From Flagellimonas flava (GTDB lineage: Bacteria; Bacteroidota; Bacteroidia; Flavobacteriales; Flavobacteriaceae): a DNA stretch of 64,000 nt. Below the pieces are notes generated by a model. That model saw nothing but the letters and a program-made list of their open reading frames with translations. It had not been told where the DNA came from and made no database searches. This document shows positions 1 through 8,581 of the stretch, piece after piece; within the stretch, counting starts at the first letter, position 1; every line of letters starts with the position of its first letter. The translations under genes were made by a program, and so were the position numbers. The DNA is taken from the NCBI RefSeq assembly GCF_900129665.1, contig NZ_FQWL01000006.1:91115-155114 (forward strand), in the 5' to 3' direction.

Positions 1-630
1 ATAAAGGAGGCCGTGACCTTGCTGCTTAAATTAGGGGATTCATGGACAAATTATCCTTTGATTTTTCACGAACTTGAATCAAAAAGCTCACAATTGCTTT
101 TGGAGGATGATGTGATAAGTGTGCATACAATCCCCTTGGATCATAGGGTGTATACCAATGGTTTTTTGTTTAAAGAAAAACCTGCTCCTCGAAAACTGGA
201 CATTACCGCGGTAACTAGGCATAAAATCGACCGAAGTCAGTTTAACAATATCAAAAATGGAGCAAATGGACTACTGGAAAATGGAGATGAAATTGACAAT
301 GTGGACTTAACACATAATCCACCCACTCCTAAAAGTTATGCCTTTTGCAGCGACACTGCCTACAATGAAACCATATTGCCCTTAATATCCAAAGTGGACG
401 TGCTTTACCATGAGTCAACGTTTTTGGAATCTGAATCCAAATTATGTAAGAAAACGAAACATGCCACGGCCAAACAAGCTGCCAGTATAGCCAAAAAGGC
501 AGAAGTCGGAAGCCTAATTTTGGGGCATTACTCCACACGATATAAGAGCATAGAACTTTTCAAAGAAGAAGCTATGGAGGTCTTTCCGGATGTGGAGCTG
601 GCAGACGATGGCAAATCTTTTGAGATTTAA
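1..630 (+). CDS. rnz: Ribonuclease Z (3' part only)
   Basis: The window opens inside this gene: the frame is open from base 1, so the N-terminal third lies outside. The visible ~209 residues belong to the metallo-beta-lactamase-fold tRNA 3' endonuclease, which trims 3' trailers from tRNA precursors in the cytoplasm. Seen in the protein are FCSDTAY (a metal-ligand Asp region), HESTF, and GHYSTRY with the late metal-binding His. The family is about 300 residues, so roughly 90 are missing. It ends 71 bases before pdxH on the same strand. The identification rests on the motifs and is firm; the true start cannot be seen. Confidence 0.9.
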   Translation: MKEAVTLLLKLGDSWTNYPLIFHELESKSSQLLLEDDVISVHTIPLDHRVYTNGFLFKEKPAPRKLDITAVTRHKIDRSQFNNIKNGANGLLENGDEIDNVDLTHNPPTPKSYAFCSDTAYNETILPLISKVDVLYHESTFLESESKLCKKTKHATAKQAASIAKKAEVGSLILGHYSTRYKSIELFKEEAMEVFPDVELADDGKSFEI

Positions 631-701
631 GCGCAAACAATAGACCCCCTCCTTTTTAATCTCCCTTCTTTTACTGAAATTTGTGTATCCGACACTAGGT
701 T

Positions 702-1349
702 ATGCAAGAAGATTTAAGCGATTATCGAAAGTCATACGAAAAGAGTTCCCTCATAGAAGGCGCCATAAAAGCCAACCCTTTGGAACAATTTCAAAAATGG
801 TTCTACGAAGTGGAGGCATCTGGTGGCCCGGATGAACCCAACGCAATGACCATTTCCACGTTGGGGTCCGATGGCTTCCCCAAGAATCGTGTGGTGTTGA
901 TGAAAAAGTATACCTACGAAGGCTTCATTTTCTATACGAACTATTTAAGCGAAAAGGGCAAGGCCATTGAAAAGAACCCAGCTGTCTGTTTATCCTTTTT
1001 TTGGGCCAATTTGGAACGACAAATAATTATAAAGGGCAAAGCGGAGAAAGTGGCCGAAAATCTTTCTGACGGGTACTTTGAATCCAGACCCCTGGGAAGT
1101 CAATTGGGTGCGGTGGTGTCCGATCAAAGCGAGGTGATAAGCTCTCGGGAGGTGTTGGAAACCAAACTCAAGGAGTTGGAGAAAGAATCGGAAGGCAAAA
1201 CAATAACCAGACCAAAACATTGGGGAGGTTATCTAGTAAGGCCTTCATCCATTGAGTTTTGGCAAGGACGTCCAAACCGATTACACGATAGGATACGCTA
1301 TACATTGCAATCCGATTTTAACTGGAAAATAGAACGACTGGCTCCTTAA
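702..1349 (+). CDS. pdxH: Pyridoxamine 5'-phosphate oxidase
   Basis: This FMN-dependent cytoplasmic oxidase converts pyridoxine- or pyridoxamine-5'-phosphate to pyridoxal phosphate, the last step of vitamin B6 synthesis and salvage. The 215-residue protein has the normal family length. It carries the FMN-binding split-barrel region (NRVVLMKKY near residue 65) and the C-terminal family signature EFWQGRPNRLHDR around residues 185-197. The ATG at 702 gives the usual N-terminus, with a YRKSYEK segment. sixA follows 10 bases later, so they may be co-transcribed, although no functional link is obvious. Confidence 0.95.
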   Translation: MQEDLSDYRKSYEKSSLIEGAIKANPLEQFQKWFYEVEASGGPDEPNAMTISTLGSDGFPKNRVVLMKKYTYEGFIFYTNYLSEKGKAIEKNPAVCLSFFWANLERQIIIKGKAEKVAENLSDGYFESRPLGSQLGAVVSDQSEVISSREVLETKLKELEKESEGKTITRPKHWGGYLVRPSSIEFWQGRPNRLHDRIRYTLQSDFNWKIERLAP

Positions 1350-1359
1350 AATCTAGAAC

Positions 1360-1851
1360 ATGAAACAGATTATTTTGGTTAGGCATGGAAAATCCTCATG
1401 GGAATATGATGTTTCGGACAAGGATAGACCTCTTAAGCAAAGAGGTATCAACGATGCGCATCTGGTATCAAAGGCATTCGCACAAAAAGCGATACATCTC
1501 GATCATTGTTTTTCGAGCTCCGCCAACAGAGCGCTCCATACCAGCATGATTTTTACGAGAAACTTGGGATTCAATTTGGATAATTTTTTAATTAGCGAGA
1601 AACTCTATGATTTTTCAGGCAATAGCGTTAGGGAATTCGTAAAAGACCTTGATGACAATTTAGAAACCATTATGTTGTTCGGACATAACTATGCCTTTAC
1701 AACGCTTGCAAATACTTGGGGAGATCAGTATATTGACAATGTTCCCACCTCCGGGCTTGTGCATATCAAATTTGATGTGCGGCAATGGGCAAAAATAGCC
1801 AAGGGAAGTTCTGAAACCGTGATTTTTCCAAAACACCTTAAAACTAAATGA
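1360..1851 (+). CDS. sixA: SixA-type phosphohistidine phosphatase
   Basis: A 163-residue histidine phosphatase of the small SixA branch. The phosphate-accepting RHG motif is at the N-terminus (LVRHGKSSWE) and the second catalytic His lies in FGHNYAF. SixA in E. coli removes phosphate from phosphohistidine proteins; the target here is unknown. Its last four bases (ATGA) overlap the start of ppk1. This suggests translational coupling and a role near polyphosphate metabolism, possibly acting on a phosphohistidine, since PPK1 itself works through phosphohistidine. That link is inference. Confidence 0.88.
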   Translation: MKQIILVRHGKSSWEYDVSDKDRPLKQRGINDAHLVSKAFAQKAIHLDHCFSSSANRALHTSMIFTRNLGFNLDNFLISEKLYDFSGNSVREFVKDLDDNLETIMLFGHNYAFTTLANTWGDQYIDNVPTSGLVHIKFDVRQWAKIAKGSSETVIFPKHLKTK

Positions 1852-3929
1852 TTAAAGTAAAAAACGAATACGTAAATCGAGAGATTAGTTGGTTACATTT
1901 CAATGCTAGGGTACTTCAAGAAAGTGCCGATCAAAAAGTACCATTAATTGATAGGTTACGGTTTTTGGGAATTTTCAGTAACAATCTCGATGAGTTTTTT
2001 AAGGTTAGATACGCTACGGTTAAACGCATTGTTGACGCTGGAAAGACAGGGAAAAGTGTTTTGGGCGGAGAGAAAGCGAAGGATCTATTGGAGGAAATCA
2101 CCAAAATAGTGATTGCCCAGCAGGCACGTAGCTTGGAGATATTAAACAGCATTGAGGAAGAGCTGAAGAAGGAAAATATATTCATCATCAATGAAAATGA
2201 GGTGAGTGAGAGTCAGGCGGAGTTCATTCATGAATATTTCTTCAAAGAGGTCAACCAAGAGCTCATGACCATTATTTTGAATGACCTTACAGAGTTTCCT
2301 CTTCTAAAGGATACAGCAGCGTATCTGGCGGTTAAAATGGTAATGAAAGGCGACGAGTCCAATGGTACCTATGGACGAAACAGATATGCACTTATTGAAA
2401 TACCAAAGGGGATAGACCGCTTTATTGTCTTGCCGAAAGAAGGGGACAAGAACTTCATCATTATCCTGGACGATTTAATTCGATTTTGCCTGGACAGTGT
2501 TTTCACCATGTTTGAGTTTGAATCCATTTCGGCCCACATGATTAAAATTACACGGGACGCGGAACTAGATATCGATAATGATTTGACCAAAAGTTTTATC
2601 GAAAAGATTTCCTCGAGTGTTGAGCACAGAAAAATCAGTGACCCGGTCCGTTTCGTGTATGATAAAAGTATAGACAAGGATACGCTCCAATTTTTAAAAG
2701 AGAAAATGAACATCGTGGATACCGACAGTGTAATTCCAGGTGGAAGGTACCACAACAGAAGGGATTATATGGGGTTCCCTAGCTTGGGCAGGCAGGATTT
2801 GATGTATAAAAAAATAGAGCCACTTCCTGTAAATGGATTTAGTATGGAAGGAAGTTTGTTGGAGATGATTGCCCAAAAGGACTATATGATCTATACTCCT
2901 TACCACACTTTCGCTTACGTCACCAAATTTCTTAGGGAGGTTGCTTTGGACCCCAAGGTAAGGGCCATCAAAATTACAGTATATCGTTTGGCCAATGACA
3001 GTCAGATTGCCTCTGCATTGATCAACGCTGTCAAAAATGGGAAACAGGTGACAGTGCAGATTGAGCTTCAGGCCCGCTTTGATGAACAAGCTAATATCCA
3101 ATATGCCAATCAGCTTCAGGCTGAGGGGGTTAAACTAATTTTTGGTGTACCAGGTCTAAAGGTTCACAGTAAGATTTGTCTCGTGGAACGTGAAGAACAA
3201 GAAGGTATTAGGAGATATGGTTTTATCAGCACGGGGAATTTTAATGAATCTACGGCCAAAATCTATACAGATTATACCTTGTTTACCGCCCACGATGGTA
3301 TATTAAAGGAAATGGGGAAAGTGTTCGACTTTTTCGAAACCAACTATAAAATTCATAAGTACAAGCACCTAGTGGTATCCCCGCACTATACCAAGTCCAC
3401 ATTTATAAAGCTGATTGACAATGAAATTGAGAACGCACAGGCTGGTGGCGAGGCATATATAAAAATTAAGATGAATAGTTTTACCTCCTACAAGATGGTA
3501 GACAAATTGTACGAAGCCAGTAGGGCAGGGGTAAAAATCCAATTGATAATTAGAGGGGTATGTTGTTTGGTGCCGGGAGTTCCGGAGATGAGTGATAATA
3601 TAGAGGCCATAAGCGTGGTGGACAAGTTTTTAGAGCACCCAAGGCTTTTTATTTTTGGAAATAACGGCAACCCGAAAATTTACATTTCTTCGGCAGACTG
3701 GATGACCCGTAACCTGGATTTTAGAGTTGAGGTCGGTTGTCCAATTTATGATCCGGATATAAAACAAGAATTGTTGGATACCTTCAATATTTCATGGGAG
3801 GATAATCAGAAAGCCCGTGTTTTCTCAGAAAAGCAGGATAATGCCTATCGCGTAAATGATGAAGGCGAGACTGAAATACGATCTCAGTTTGCCCTCTACG
3901 ATTACTACAAAGACAAACTGGAATCCTAA
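1848..3929 (+). CDS. ppk1: Polyphosphate kinase 1
   Basis: PPK1 reversibly polymerises the terminal phosphate of ATP into polyphosphate. The 693-residue protein has the N-terminal, middle and two C-terminal phospholipase-D-like domains in order. The autophosphorylated-His region is visible as LKVHSKICLVER, and the second conserved segment as SSADWMTRNLDFRVE near residue 620. The start overlaps the sixA stop codon (ATGA). The 3' end abuts or overlaps the exopolyphosphatase gene, so the synthetic and degradative enzymes form one operon. Confidence 0.96.
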   Translation: MIKVKNEYVNREISWLHFNARVLQESADQKVPLIDRLRFLGIFSNNLDEFFKVRYATVKRIVDAGKTGKSVLGGEKAKDLLEEITKIVIAQQARSLEILNSIEEELKKENIFIINENEVSESQAEFIHEYFFKEVNQELMTIILNDLTEFPLLKDTAAYLAVKMVMKGDESNGTYGRNRYALIEIPKGIDRFIVLPKEGDKNFIIILDDLIRFCLDSVFTMFEFESISAHMIKITRDAELDIDNDLTKSFIEKISSSVEHRKISDPVRFVYDKSIDKDTLQFLKEKMNIVDTDSVIPGGRYHNRRDYMGFPSLGRQDLMYKKIEPLPVNGFSMEGSLLEMIAQKDYMIYTPYHTFAYVTKFLREVALDPKVRAIKITVYRLANDSQIASALINAVKNGKQVTVQIELQARFDEQANIQYANQLQAEGVKLIFGVPGLKVHSKICLVEREEQEGIRRYGFISTGNFNESTAKIYTDYTLFTAHDGILKEMGKVFDFFETNYKIHKYKHLVVSPHYTKSTFIKLIDNEIENAQAGGEAYIKIKMNSFTSYKMVDKLYEASRAGVKIQLIIRGVCCLVPGVPEMSDNIEAISVVDKFLEHPRLFIFGNNGNPKIYISSADWMTRNLDFRVEVGCPIYDPDIKQELLDTFNISWEDNQKARVFSEKQDNAYRVNDEGETEIRSQFALYDYYKDKLES

Positions 3930-3939
3930 AGCTACACCT

Positions 3940-4827
3940 TTGGTAATTCGAAAATTCGCCGCTATTGACATTGGGTCGAATGCCGTTCGTCTCTTGGTTA
4001 ACAATGTTATAGAGCAGGAGGATAAACCCACAACGTTCAAAAAAAGTGCCCTAATTAGAGTTCCTGTTAGATTGGGGGAGGATGCATTTACGCTTGGCAA
4101 GGTTTCAGAAAACAACCTAAATCGATTAGTGAAAACCATGTGCTCCTTTGATTTGCTCATGCAAGTCTACGGCGTAGAGAAATACATGGCGGTGGCTACA
4201 TCAGCATTGCGTGAGTCGGAAAATGGTAAGGAAGTGGTGGACAGGGTGCAGAAAGAAGCCGGAATAGGAATAGAAATCATTGATGGTAAACGAGAGGCTA
4301 CCATAATCGCTTCAACAGATTTAAAAGACCTAATTAAGAAGGACCGTTCGTATCTGTACGTTGATGTTGGAGGGGGAAGTACAGAATTCACAGTTTTTTC
4401 CCAAGGAGAACCCAAGTCTTCCAAGTCCTTTAAGATAGGAACTGTGAGGATTTTAAATAATTTGGTTAAAGCTGAGATGTGGCAGCTCGTGGAAGAATGG
4501 ATTAAAGAGCATCTTGGGGAAGGAGCAAAGGTTGAGATTATTGGGTCAGGAGGCAACATTAACAAGCTGCACAAGATGTCGGGAAGAAAAGTGGGCCAAC
4601 CACTGTCCTTTATCTGGTTGAATGCACAATACCACTTCCTGAATAGTATGGAGTACGAAGACCGTATTTCAGAATTGGGTTTAAACCAGGACAGGGCCGA
4701 TGTGATTATTCCAGCTGCAAAAATATTTTTATCTGCCGCAAAATGGAGTGGCGCCAAGAAAATTCATGTCCCTAAAATAGGCTTGGCAGATGGGATGATC
4801 AAAACCTTGTATCACGAGCAGAGCTAG
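3940..4827 (+). CDS. ppx: Ppx/GppA-type exopolyphosphatase
   Basis: An actin/hexokinase-fold phosphatase that removes phosphate from polyphosphate or (p)ppGpp. AIDIGSNAVRLL (phosphate-1 loop) begins nine residues after the proposed start, and DVGGGSTEF (phosphate-2 loop) follows near residue 143. I chose the TTG at 3940 (L-V-I-R-K-F-A-A), just downstream of the ppk1 stop, because the homologous region begins there. An ATG at 3856 in the same frame would overlap ppk1 by 74 bases. The roughly 295-residue form is the short, single-core type without a C-terminal HD domain. It converges with miaE, overlapping by four bases. Confidence 0.88.
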   Translation: MVIRKFAAIDIGSNAVRLLVNNVIEQEDKPTTFKKSALIRVPVRLGEDAFTLGKVSENNLNRLVKTMCSFDLLMQVYGVEKYMAVATSALRESENGKEVVDRVQKEAGIGIEIIDGKREATIIASTDLKDLIKKDRSYLYVDVGGGSTEFTVFSQGEPKSSKSFKIGTVRILNNLVKAEMWQLVEEWIKEHLGEGAKVEIIGSGGNINKLHKMSGRKVGQPLSFIWLNAQYHFLNSMEYEDRISELGLNQDRADVIIPAAKIFLSAAKWSGAKKIHVPKIGLADGMIKTLYHEQS

Positions 4828-5405
4828 CCATGCATGGTCTCCTTTTTCCCTAGATTTTTCATTAGCTCTGCCTCATATTCCAAAAGTTGTAGCCATTTTT
4901 TATCCACTTCTTCCTTATCACCATATTTTCGGGCAAATTTTAGGAACATTGTATAATGGTTGGCTTCGCTCACCATGAGGCTACGATAAAATTCGGAAAG
5001 TTCTTCATCGTTTATTTCTTCGGAAAGTAATCTGAAACGTTCGCAACTTCGGGCTTCAATCAATGCGGCATATAGTAGCTTGTGCACCAAATGTGTCTGT
5101 CTACTTCCGCCTTTTGGAAAAAATTTCATGAGCTCAATGACATATTCATCCTTACGTTCACGACCCAAAACCCAGCCTCGTTTCAAAATTTTATCATGAA
5201 CCATATTAAAATGTCCCATTTCCTCTCTGGCCAAGGCAGTCATTTCTTTTACCAACTCCGATTTTTCAGGAAATCCAATAATCAGTGAAATAGCAGTGCT
5301 TGCGGCCTTTTGTTCGCAATAGGCATGATCGGTCAGAATTTCTTCAATGTTTTTCTCAACGATATTGACCCACCTTGGATCAGTTGGTAGTTTTAGGCCT
5401 AGCAT
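4824..5405 (-). CDS. miaE: tRNA-(ms2io6A)-hydroxylase MiaE
   Basis: A 193-residue non-haem di-iron hydroxylase of the ferritin-like fold that hydroxylates the isopentenyl group of ms2i6A-37 in tRNA. Conserved ligand-type segments are visible as DHAYCEQKAA, AREEMGHFNMVHD, IEARSCERFRLL and SEANHYTMF, the paired E/ExxH pattern of a di-iron centre. Length and motifs fit the family. It is transcribed towards ppx and is divergent from the membrane protein at 5550. Confidence 0.93.
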   Translation of the reverse strand: MLGLKLPTDPRWVNIVEKNIEEILTDHAYCEQKAASTAISLIIGFPEKSELVKEMTALAREEMGHFNMVHDKILKRGWVLGRERKDEYVIELMKFFPKGGSRQTHLVHKLLYAALIEARSCERFRLLSEEINDEELSEFYRSLMVSEANHYTMFLKFARKYGDKEEVDKKWLQLLEYEAELMKNLGKKETMHG

Positions 5406-5549
5406 TTCGAAATTGCGTTTATAAGTTTGGAGGCAAAGATAGAAGTAATCTGTTCAAAATGGATAAAATAAACTGGTATAGCTATCTTTGGTTCTCGCTT
5501 TGAAATTGCATAAAAATTGAACGCGACAAAACCTTAAATCCTCAATATC

Positions 5550-5909
5550 TTGAACTTATTTTTTAAAATCCTAGGGGGTTTGTTTGCCCTCCTTTTTTTG
5601 TACTCAACCCTGGTGCAACACAATGATCCTGATGCAATGCGATGGTATGCATACTATGGCGTGGCCCTACTGGCGTCCATTCTTTTTGTCTTTGGTAAAT
5701 TAAGAACCCAATGGGCGTTTCTCTTGTTCCTTTTCTTTGTATTTAAGATGGTTCAGGTCTGGCCAGAATCTTTCGAAGGCCTTGCCATAGGTGAAGGAGA
5801 TATTAAAAATATAGAAGAAGGCAGGGAAGCAATGGGGCTTGGTATCTCGGCCTTGGCAATGCTTATTTTTATGCTTCGGTCTTGGTATGTAAAAAAATCA
5901 AAAGTCTAA
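5550..5909 (+). CDS. TMEM220-family small membrane protein
   Basis: A 119-residue protein with about four hydrophobic segments (residues 5-20, 30-48, 53-68 and 95-110) and the conserved VQHNDPDAMRWYAYYG stretch after the first helix, which is characteristic of the transmembrane-220 family. Its function is unknown. The best start is a TTG at 5550, because no ATG lies nearer to the first helix. It ends a few bases past the dnaX stop codon on the other strand, so the two genes converge with a 12-base overlap. Confidence 0.75.
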   Translation: MNLFFKILGGLFALLFLYSTLVQHNDPDAMRWYAYYGVALLASILFVFGKLRTQWAFLLFLFFVFKMVQVWPESFEGLAIGEGDIKNIEEGREAMGLGISALAMLIFMLRSWYVKKSKV

Positions 5910-7622
5910 ATCAAATTCTTTCCTTAGCATATCAATAGCCGGATTTTTTTCCCGCAACTTTTGATATTTTTCCTCTGGAGTGAACGCAAATTTTTTGGCG
6001 ACTTCTTCGTTCACGGAAATTTGCAGGGTAATGGAGTAGTTGTCCAATTTTTGTTTAAGATAATCCAGCATTAAACTTTGCTCCCTTTCAATTTCCTTTT
6101 TCATGGTACTGTTGGGCAGCTCGATCCAAATGGTATAATCGTCCCTAAGTTTGGGAACGTCTGCTTGCAGGTTGCTGGCAAGTATTTTTCTACCTTGATC
6201 TTCCAAGAGTTGGACAAAATCGTTCCAATGCATTTGCATGTCCTCTTGGGTAAATAGAGTAGTTGGCAAATCTTGCTGGTCCACAACTGGGGACTTTATA
6301 CTTTCATGATACTTTTTGGCCTTAATGCTGCTTAGCGAAAGCCCAGAAACCCTTTTACCGGAAGATTTTAAATCTATTTTCGGTTTTGTGGGAGCAATAG
6401 CACTTTGTTGTTCTATTACTGATTGTTCTTCTACCCCTTCTGCGGGAATCGGAGCAGGTTCTTCTGTATTGGTTTCCTTTTGAGGAGTAGATGCCACATC
6501 TAACCGCTCTTCTGTTACCTTGAAAAAAGAGGCGGGAATTATGAAATCAAGGTTTTTTTTTTCTCCATCAAAGGTGATGGAGGCCAATTTCATTAGAGCA
6601 AGCTCAACCAACAGGCGCTGATTTTTGCTGCTCTTATAGCTTAAATCGCAAGTGTTTGCAATTTCCAGTGCTTTCAATAAAAAACCTTTGTTTGCCTTAG
6701 CGGCCTGCTCTTTATAATGCTGTTTTACATCTTCGCCAACCTCCAGTAGTGTATGGGTATCAGGATGCTGACATACCATAAGATCCCTAAAATGGGAGGC
6801 CAAACCTGTAATGAAATGATGTCCATCAAACCCAAGAGCAAGTGTGTCATTAAAAAGCAAGAGTAATTCAGGGATCTTGTTCTCAAGAATCATATCCGTT
6901 GCGCTGAAATACGTGTCGTAATCCAGCACATTCAAATTTTCCGTTACCGCCTTTCTGGTAAGTGTTTTTCCGGAAAAACTTACTACACGGTCAAAAATGG
7001 AAAGCGCATCGCGCATAGCACCATCAGCTTTTTGTGCAATAATGTGAAGGGCGCTTTCTTCGGCATCAATGCCCTGTTCCTGAGCAATATATTTTAAATA
7101 TTCGGCAGCATCCCTCACGGTAATCCGCTTAAAGTCAAAAATTTGACATCGAGACAGGATAGTGGGTATAATCTTGTGCTTTTCCGTGGTGGCCAAAATA
7201 AAAATGGCATGTTTCGGAGGCTCTTCCAAGGTTTTAAGAAAGGCATTGAAGGCCGATTGGGAGAGCATGTGCACCTCATCAATGATATAGACCTTGTATT
7301 TGCCCACTTGGGGCGGAATGCGAACTTGATCAATTAGACTCCTTATATCATCAACTGAGTTATTGGAAGCTGCATCCAACTCAAAAATGTTGAAAGCAAA
7401 ATCCTCATCTTCCCGCTCTGTTCCATCTTGATTAATCTGTTTGGCCAAAATTCGAGCACAAGTGGTCTTTCCAACACCTCTGGGACCACAGAACAAAAGA
7501 GCCTGGGCCAAATGGTTGTTGTCAATCGCATTGAGCAAGGTGTTTGTAATAGCCTCCTGACCCACAACGTCCTTGAACGTTTGGGGTCTATATTTCCGGG
7601 CTGATACAATGAAAGGTTCCAA
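5898..7622 (-). CDS. dnaX: DNA polymerase III subunit gamma/tau
   Basis: Clamp-loader ATPase of the replisome. The 574-residue protein has Walker A GPRGVGKTT (residues 46-54), the DEVH Walker B box in YIIDEVHMLS, the SRC arginine-finger segment LSRCQIFDF, and a C-terminal tau-like extension. The start is a TTG at 7622 giving L-E-P-F-I-V-S-A-R-K-Y-R-P. Unlike E. coli DnaX, the four zinc-binding cysteines after Walker A are absent, and that stretch is replaced by an acidic segment (GTEREDEDF). It runs away from the RNase P RNA gene. Confidence 0.95.
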   Translation of the reverse strand: MEPFIVSARKYRPQTFKDVVGQEAITNTLLNAIDNNHLAQALLFCGPRGVGKTTCARILAKQINQDGTEREDEDFAFNIFELDAASNNSVDDIRSLIDQVRIPPQVGKYKVYIIDEVHMLSQSAFNAFLKTLEEPPKHAIFILATTEKHKIIPTILSRCQIFDFKRITVRDAAEYLKYIAQEQGIDAEESALHIIAQKADGAMRDALSIFDRVVSFSGKTLTRKAVTENLNVLDYDTYFSATDMILENKIPELLLLFNDTLALGFDGHHFITGLASHFRDLMVCQHPDTHTLLEVGEDVKQHYKEQAAKANKGFLLKALEIANTCDLSYKSSKNQRLLVELALMKLASITFDGEKKNLDFIIPASFFKVTEERLDVASTPQKETNTEEPAPIPAEGVEEQSVIEQQSAIAPTKPKIDLKSSGKRVSGLSLSSIKAKKYHESIKSPVVDQQDLPTTLFTQEDMQMHWNDFVQLLEDQGRKILASNLQADVPKLRDDYTIWIELPNSTMKKEIEREQSLMLDYLKQKLDNYSITLQISVNEEVAKKFAFTPEEKYQKLREKNPAIDMLRKEFDLDF

Positions 7623-7716
7623 ATCGGGAAAAATTGATTAATACAAATATAAAAATAGGATTGGGCAAAGTAGCTTCAGCAAGCTACTAAGCCCTTTTTT
7701 TTATTAACAATTGGGT

Positions 7717-7724
7717 TACCTTTG
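7717..7724 (+). promoter_or_regulatory. Probable -7 box for the RNase P RNA
   Basis: TACCTTTG matches the Bacteroidota -7 consensus TAnnTTTG and lies six bases upstream of the first base of the RNase P P1 helix, where transcription should begin. The matching -33 region is only a T-run, so the call rests on the -7 box and its position. Confidence 0.5.
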
Positions 7725-7729
7725 CCGCC

Positions 7730-8028
7730 AGCAGGCCACCTTATCGCTGCAATTTTGGGCAACTGAAATTGAAGAGGAAAGTCCGGACACCAAAGTGCGG
7801 CATAGCGGGTAACACCCGTCCGTTGAAAAACGAGGACTAGTGCAACAGAAAGCAAGTACAGTTCGGCTGTAGTGAAATCAGGTAAACTCTATGCGGTGAA
7901 ACGTCATGTAAACCGGTGTTCGAGGGCTGCACGCCCAAACCGGAGGGTAGGCGGTTTGAGCTCCAAGGTAACCTGGAGCCTAGATAAATGATAAGGCAAG
8001 ACAGAATCCGGCTTATGGCCTGCTTTTT
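7730..8028 (+). ncRNA. rnpB: RNase P RNA (class A)
   Basis: This is the catalytic RNA of RNase P, which cuts 5' leaders from tRNA precursors. The conserved core GAGGAAAGTCCGGACACC begins near 7772 and the 3' universal segment ACAGAATCCGGCTTA lies at 8001-8015. The ends pair as P1: AGCAGGCCA (7730-7738) with TGGCCTGCT (8016-8024), followed by a short T-run. These are the standard class A landmarks. It is convergent with rsmD, whose stop codon lies in the terminal T-run. Confidence 0.96.
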
Positions 8029-8581
8029 ATATTTCCTGGCCCGTTTCAGCTTCAAAAAAACTAAAAACGCTGCCCCCGTATTTTCTGCTTTCAGAAAAAC
8101 AAGGATGTTGGGACAAGTCAGTTAAACTGGAATGCTCCACTACAAGCAACCCATCTTCCAGCAGATGTTTATTGGCAAACACCATATTTACAAGGGTTTC
8201 AAATTTGGAATCTTCAAAACTGTATGGTGGATCGGCAAAAATGAGATTGAACTTATCTGTAGTTCGTTCCAAAAACTTGAATACATCTGATTTGACTGCG
8301 GTCATAGGAGAATCCAACTCTTTGGCCACCTTCGCGATAAACTGCACACACCCGGGAAACCCGTCAACGGCGGTTAGTTCATTACAACCTCTAGAGGCAA
8401 ATTCAAAGCTTATATTCCCCGTACCGGCAAATAGATCCAGAACTTTGAGGTCATCCAGGTAAAACCTGTTGTTCAGAATGTTGAAAAGGCCTTCTTTGGC
8501 CATATCAGTGGTAGGTCTAACCGGGAGTTTTTTTGGGGCACTGATTCTTTTTCCCTTAAACTTGCCTGAAATGATGCGCAT
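8027..8581 (-). CDS. rsmD: 16S rRNA (guanine(966)-N2)-methyltransferase RsmD
   Basis: A 184-residue SAM-dependent methyltransferase that modifies G966 of 16S rRNA. It starts MRIISGKFKG, followed by RPTTDMAKEGLFN, has the SAM-binding loop VLDLFAGTGNISFE (motif I, near residue 50) and the catalytic DPPY (near residue 117). It begins at the stop codon of the DUF3822 gene (TAATG, one-base overlap), so the two are probably translated as a unit. The pairing of rsmD with DUF3822 suggests a conserved but unexplained link. Confidence 0.94.
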   Translation of the reverse strand: MRIISGKFKGKRISAPKKLPVRPTTDMAKEGLFNILNNRFYLDDLKVLDLFAGTGNISFEFASRGCNELTAVDGFPGCVQFIAKVAKELDSPMTAVKSDVFKFLERTTDKFNLIFADPPYSFEDSKFETLVNMVFANKHLLEDGLLVVEHSSLTDLSQHPCFSESRKYGGSVFSFFEAETGQEI

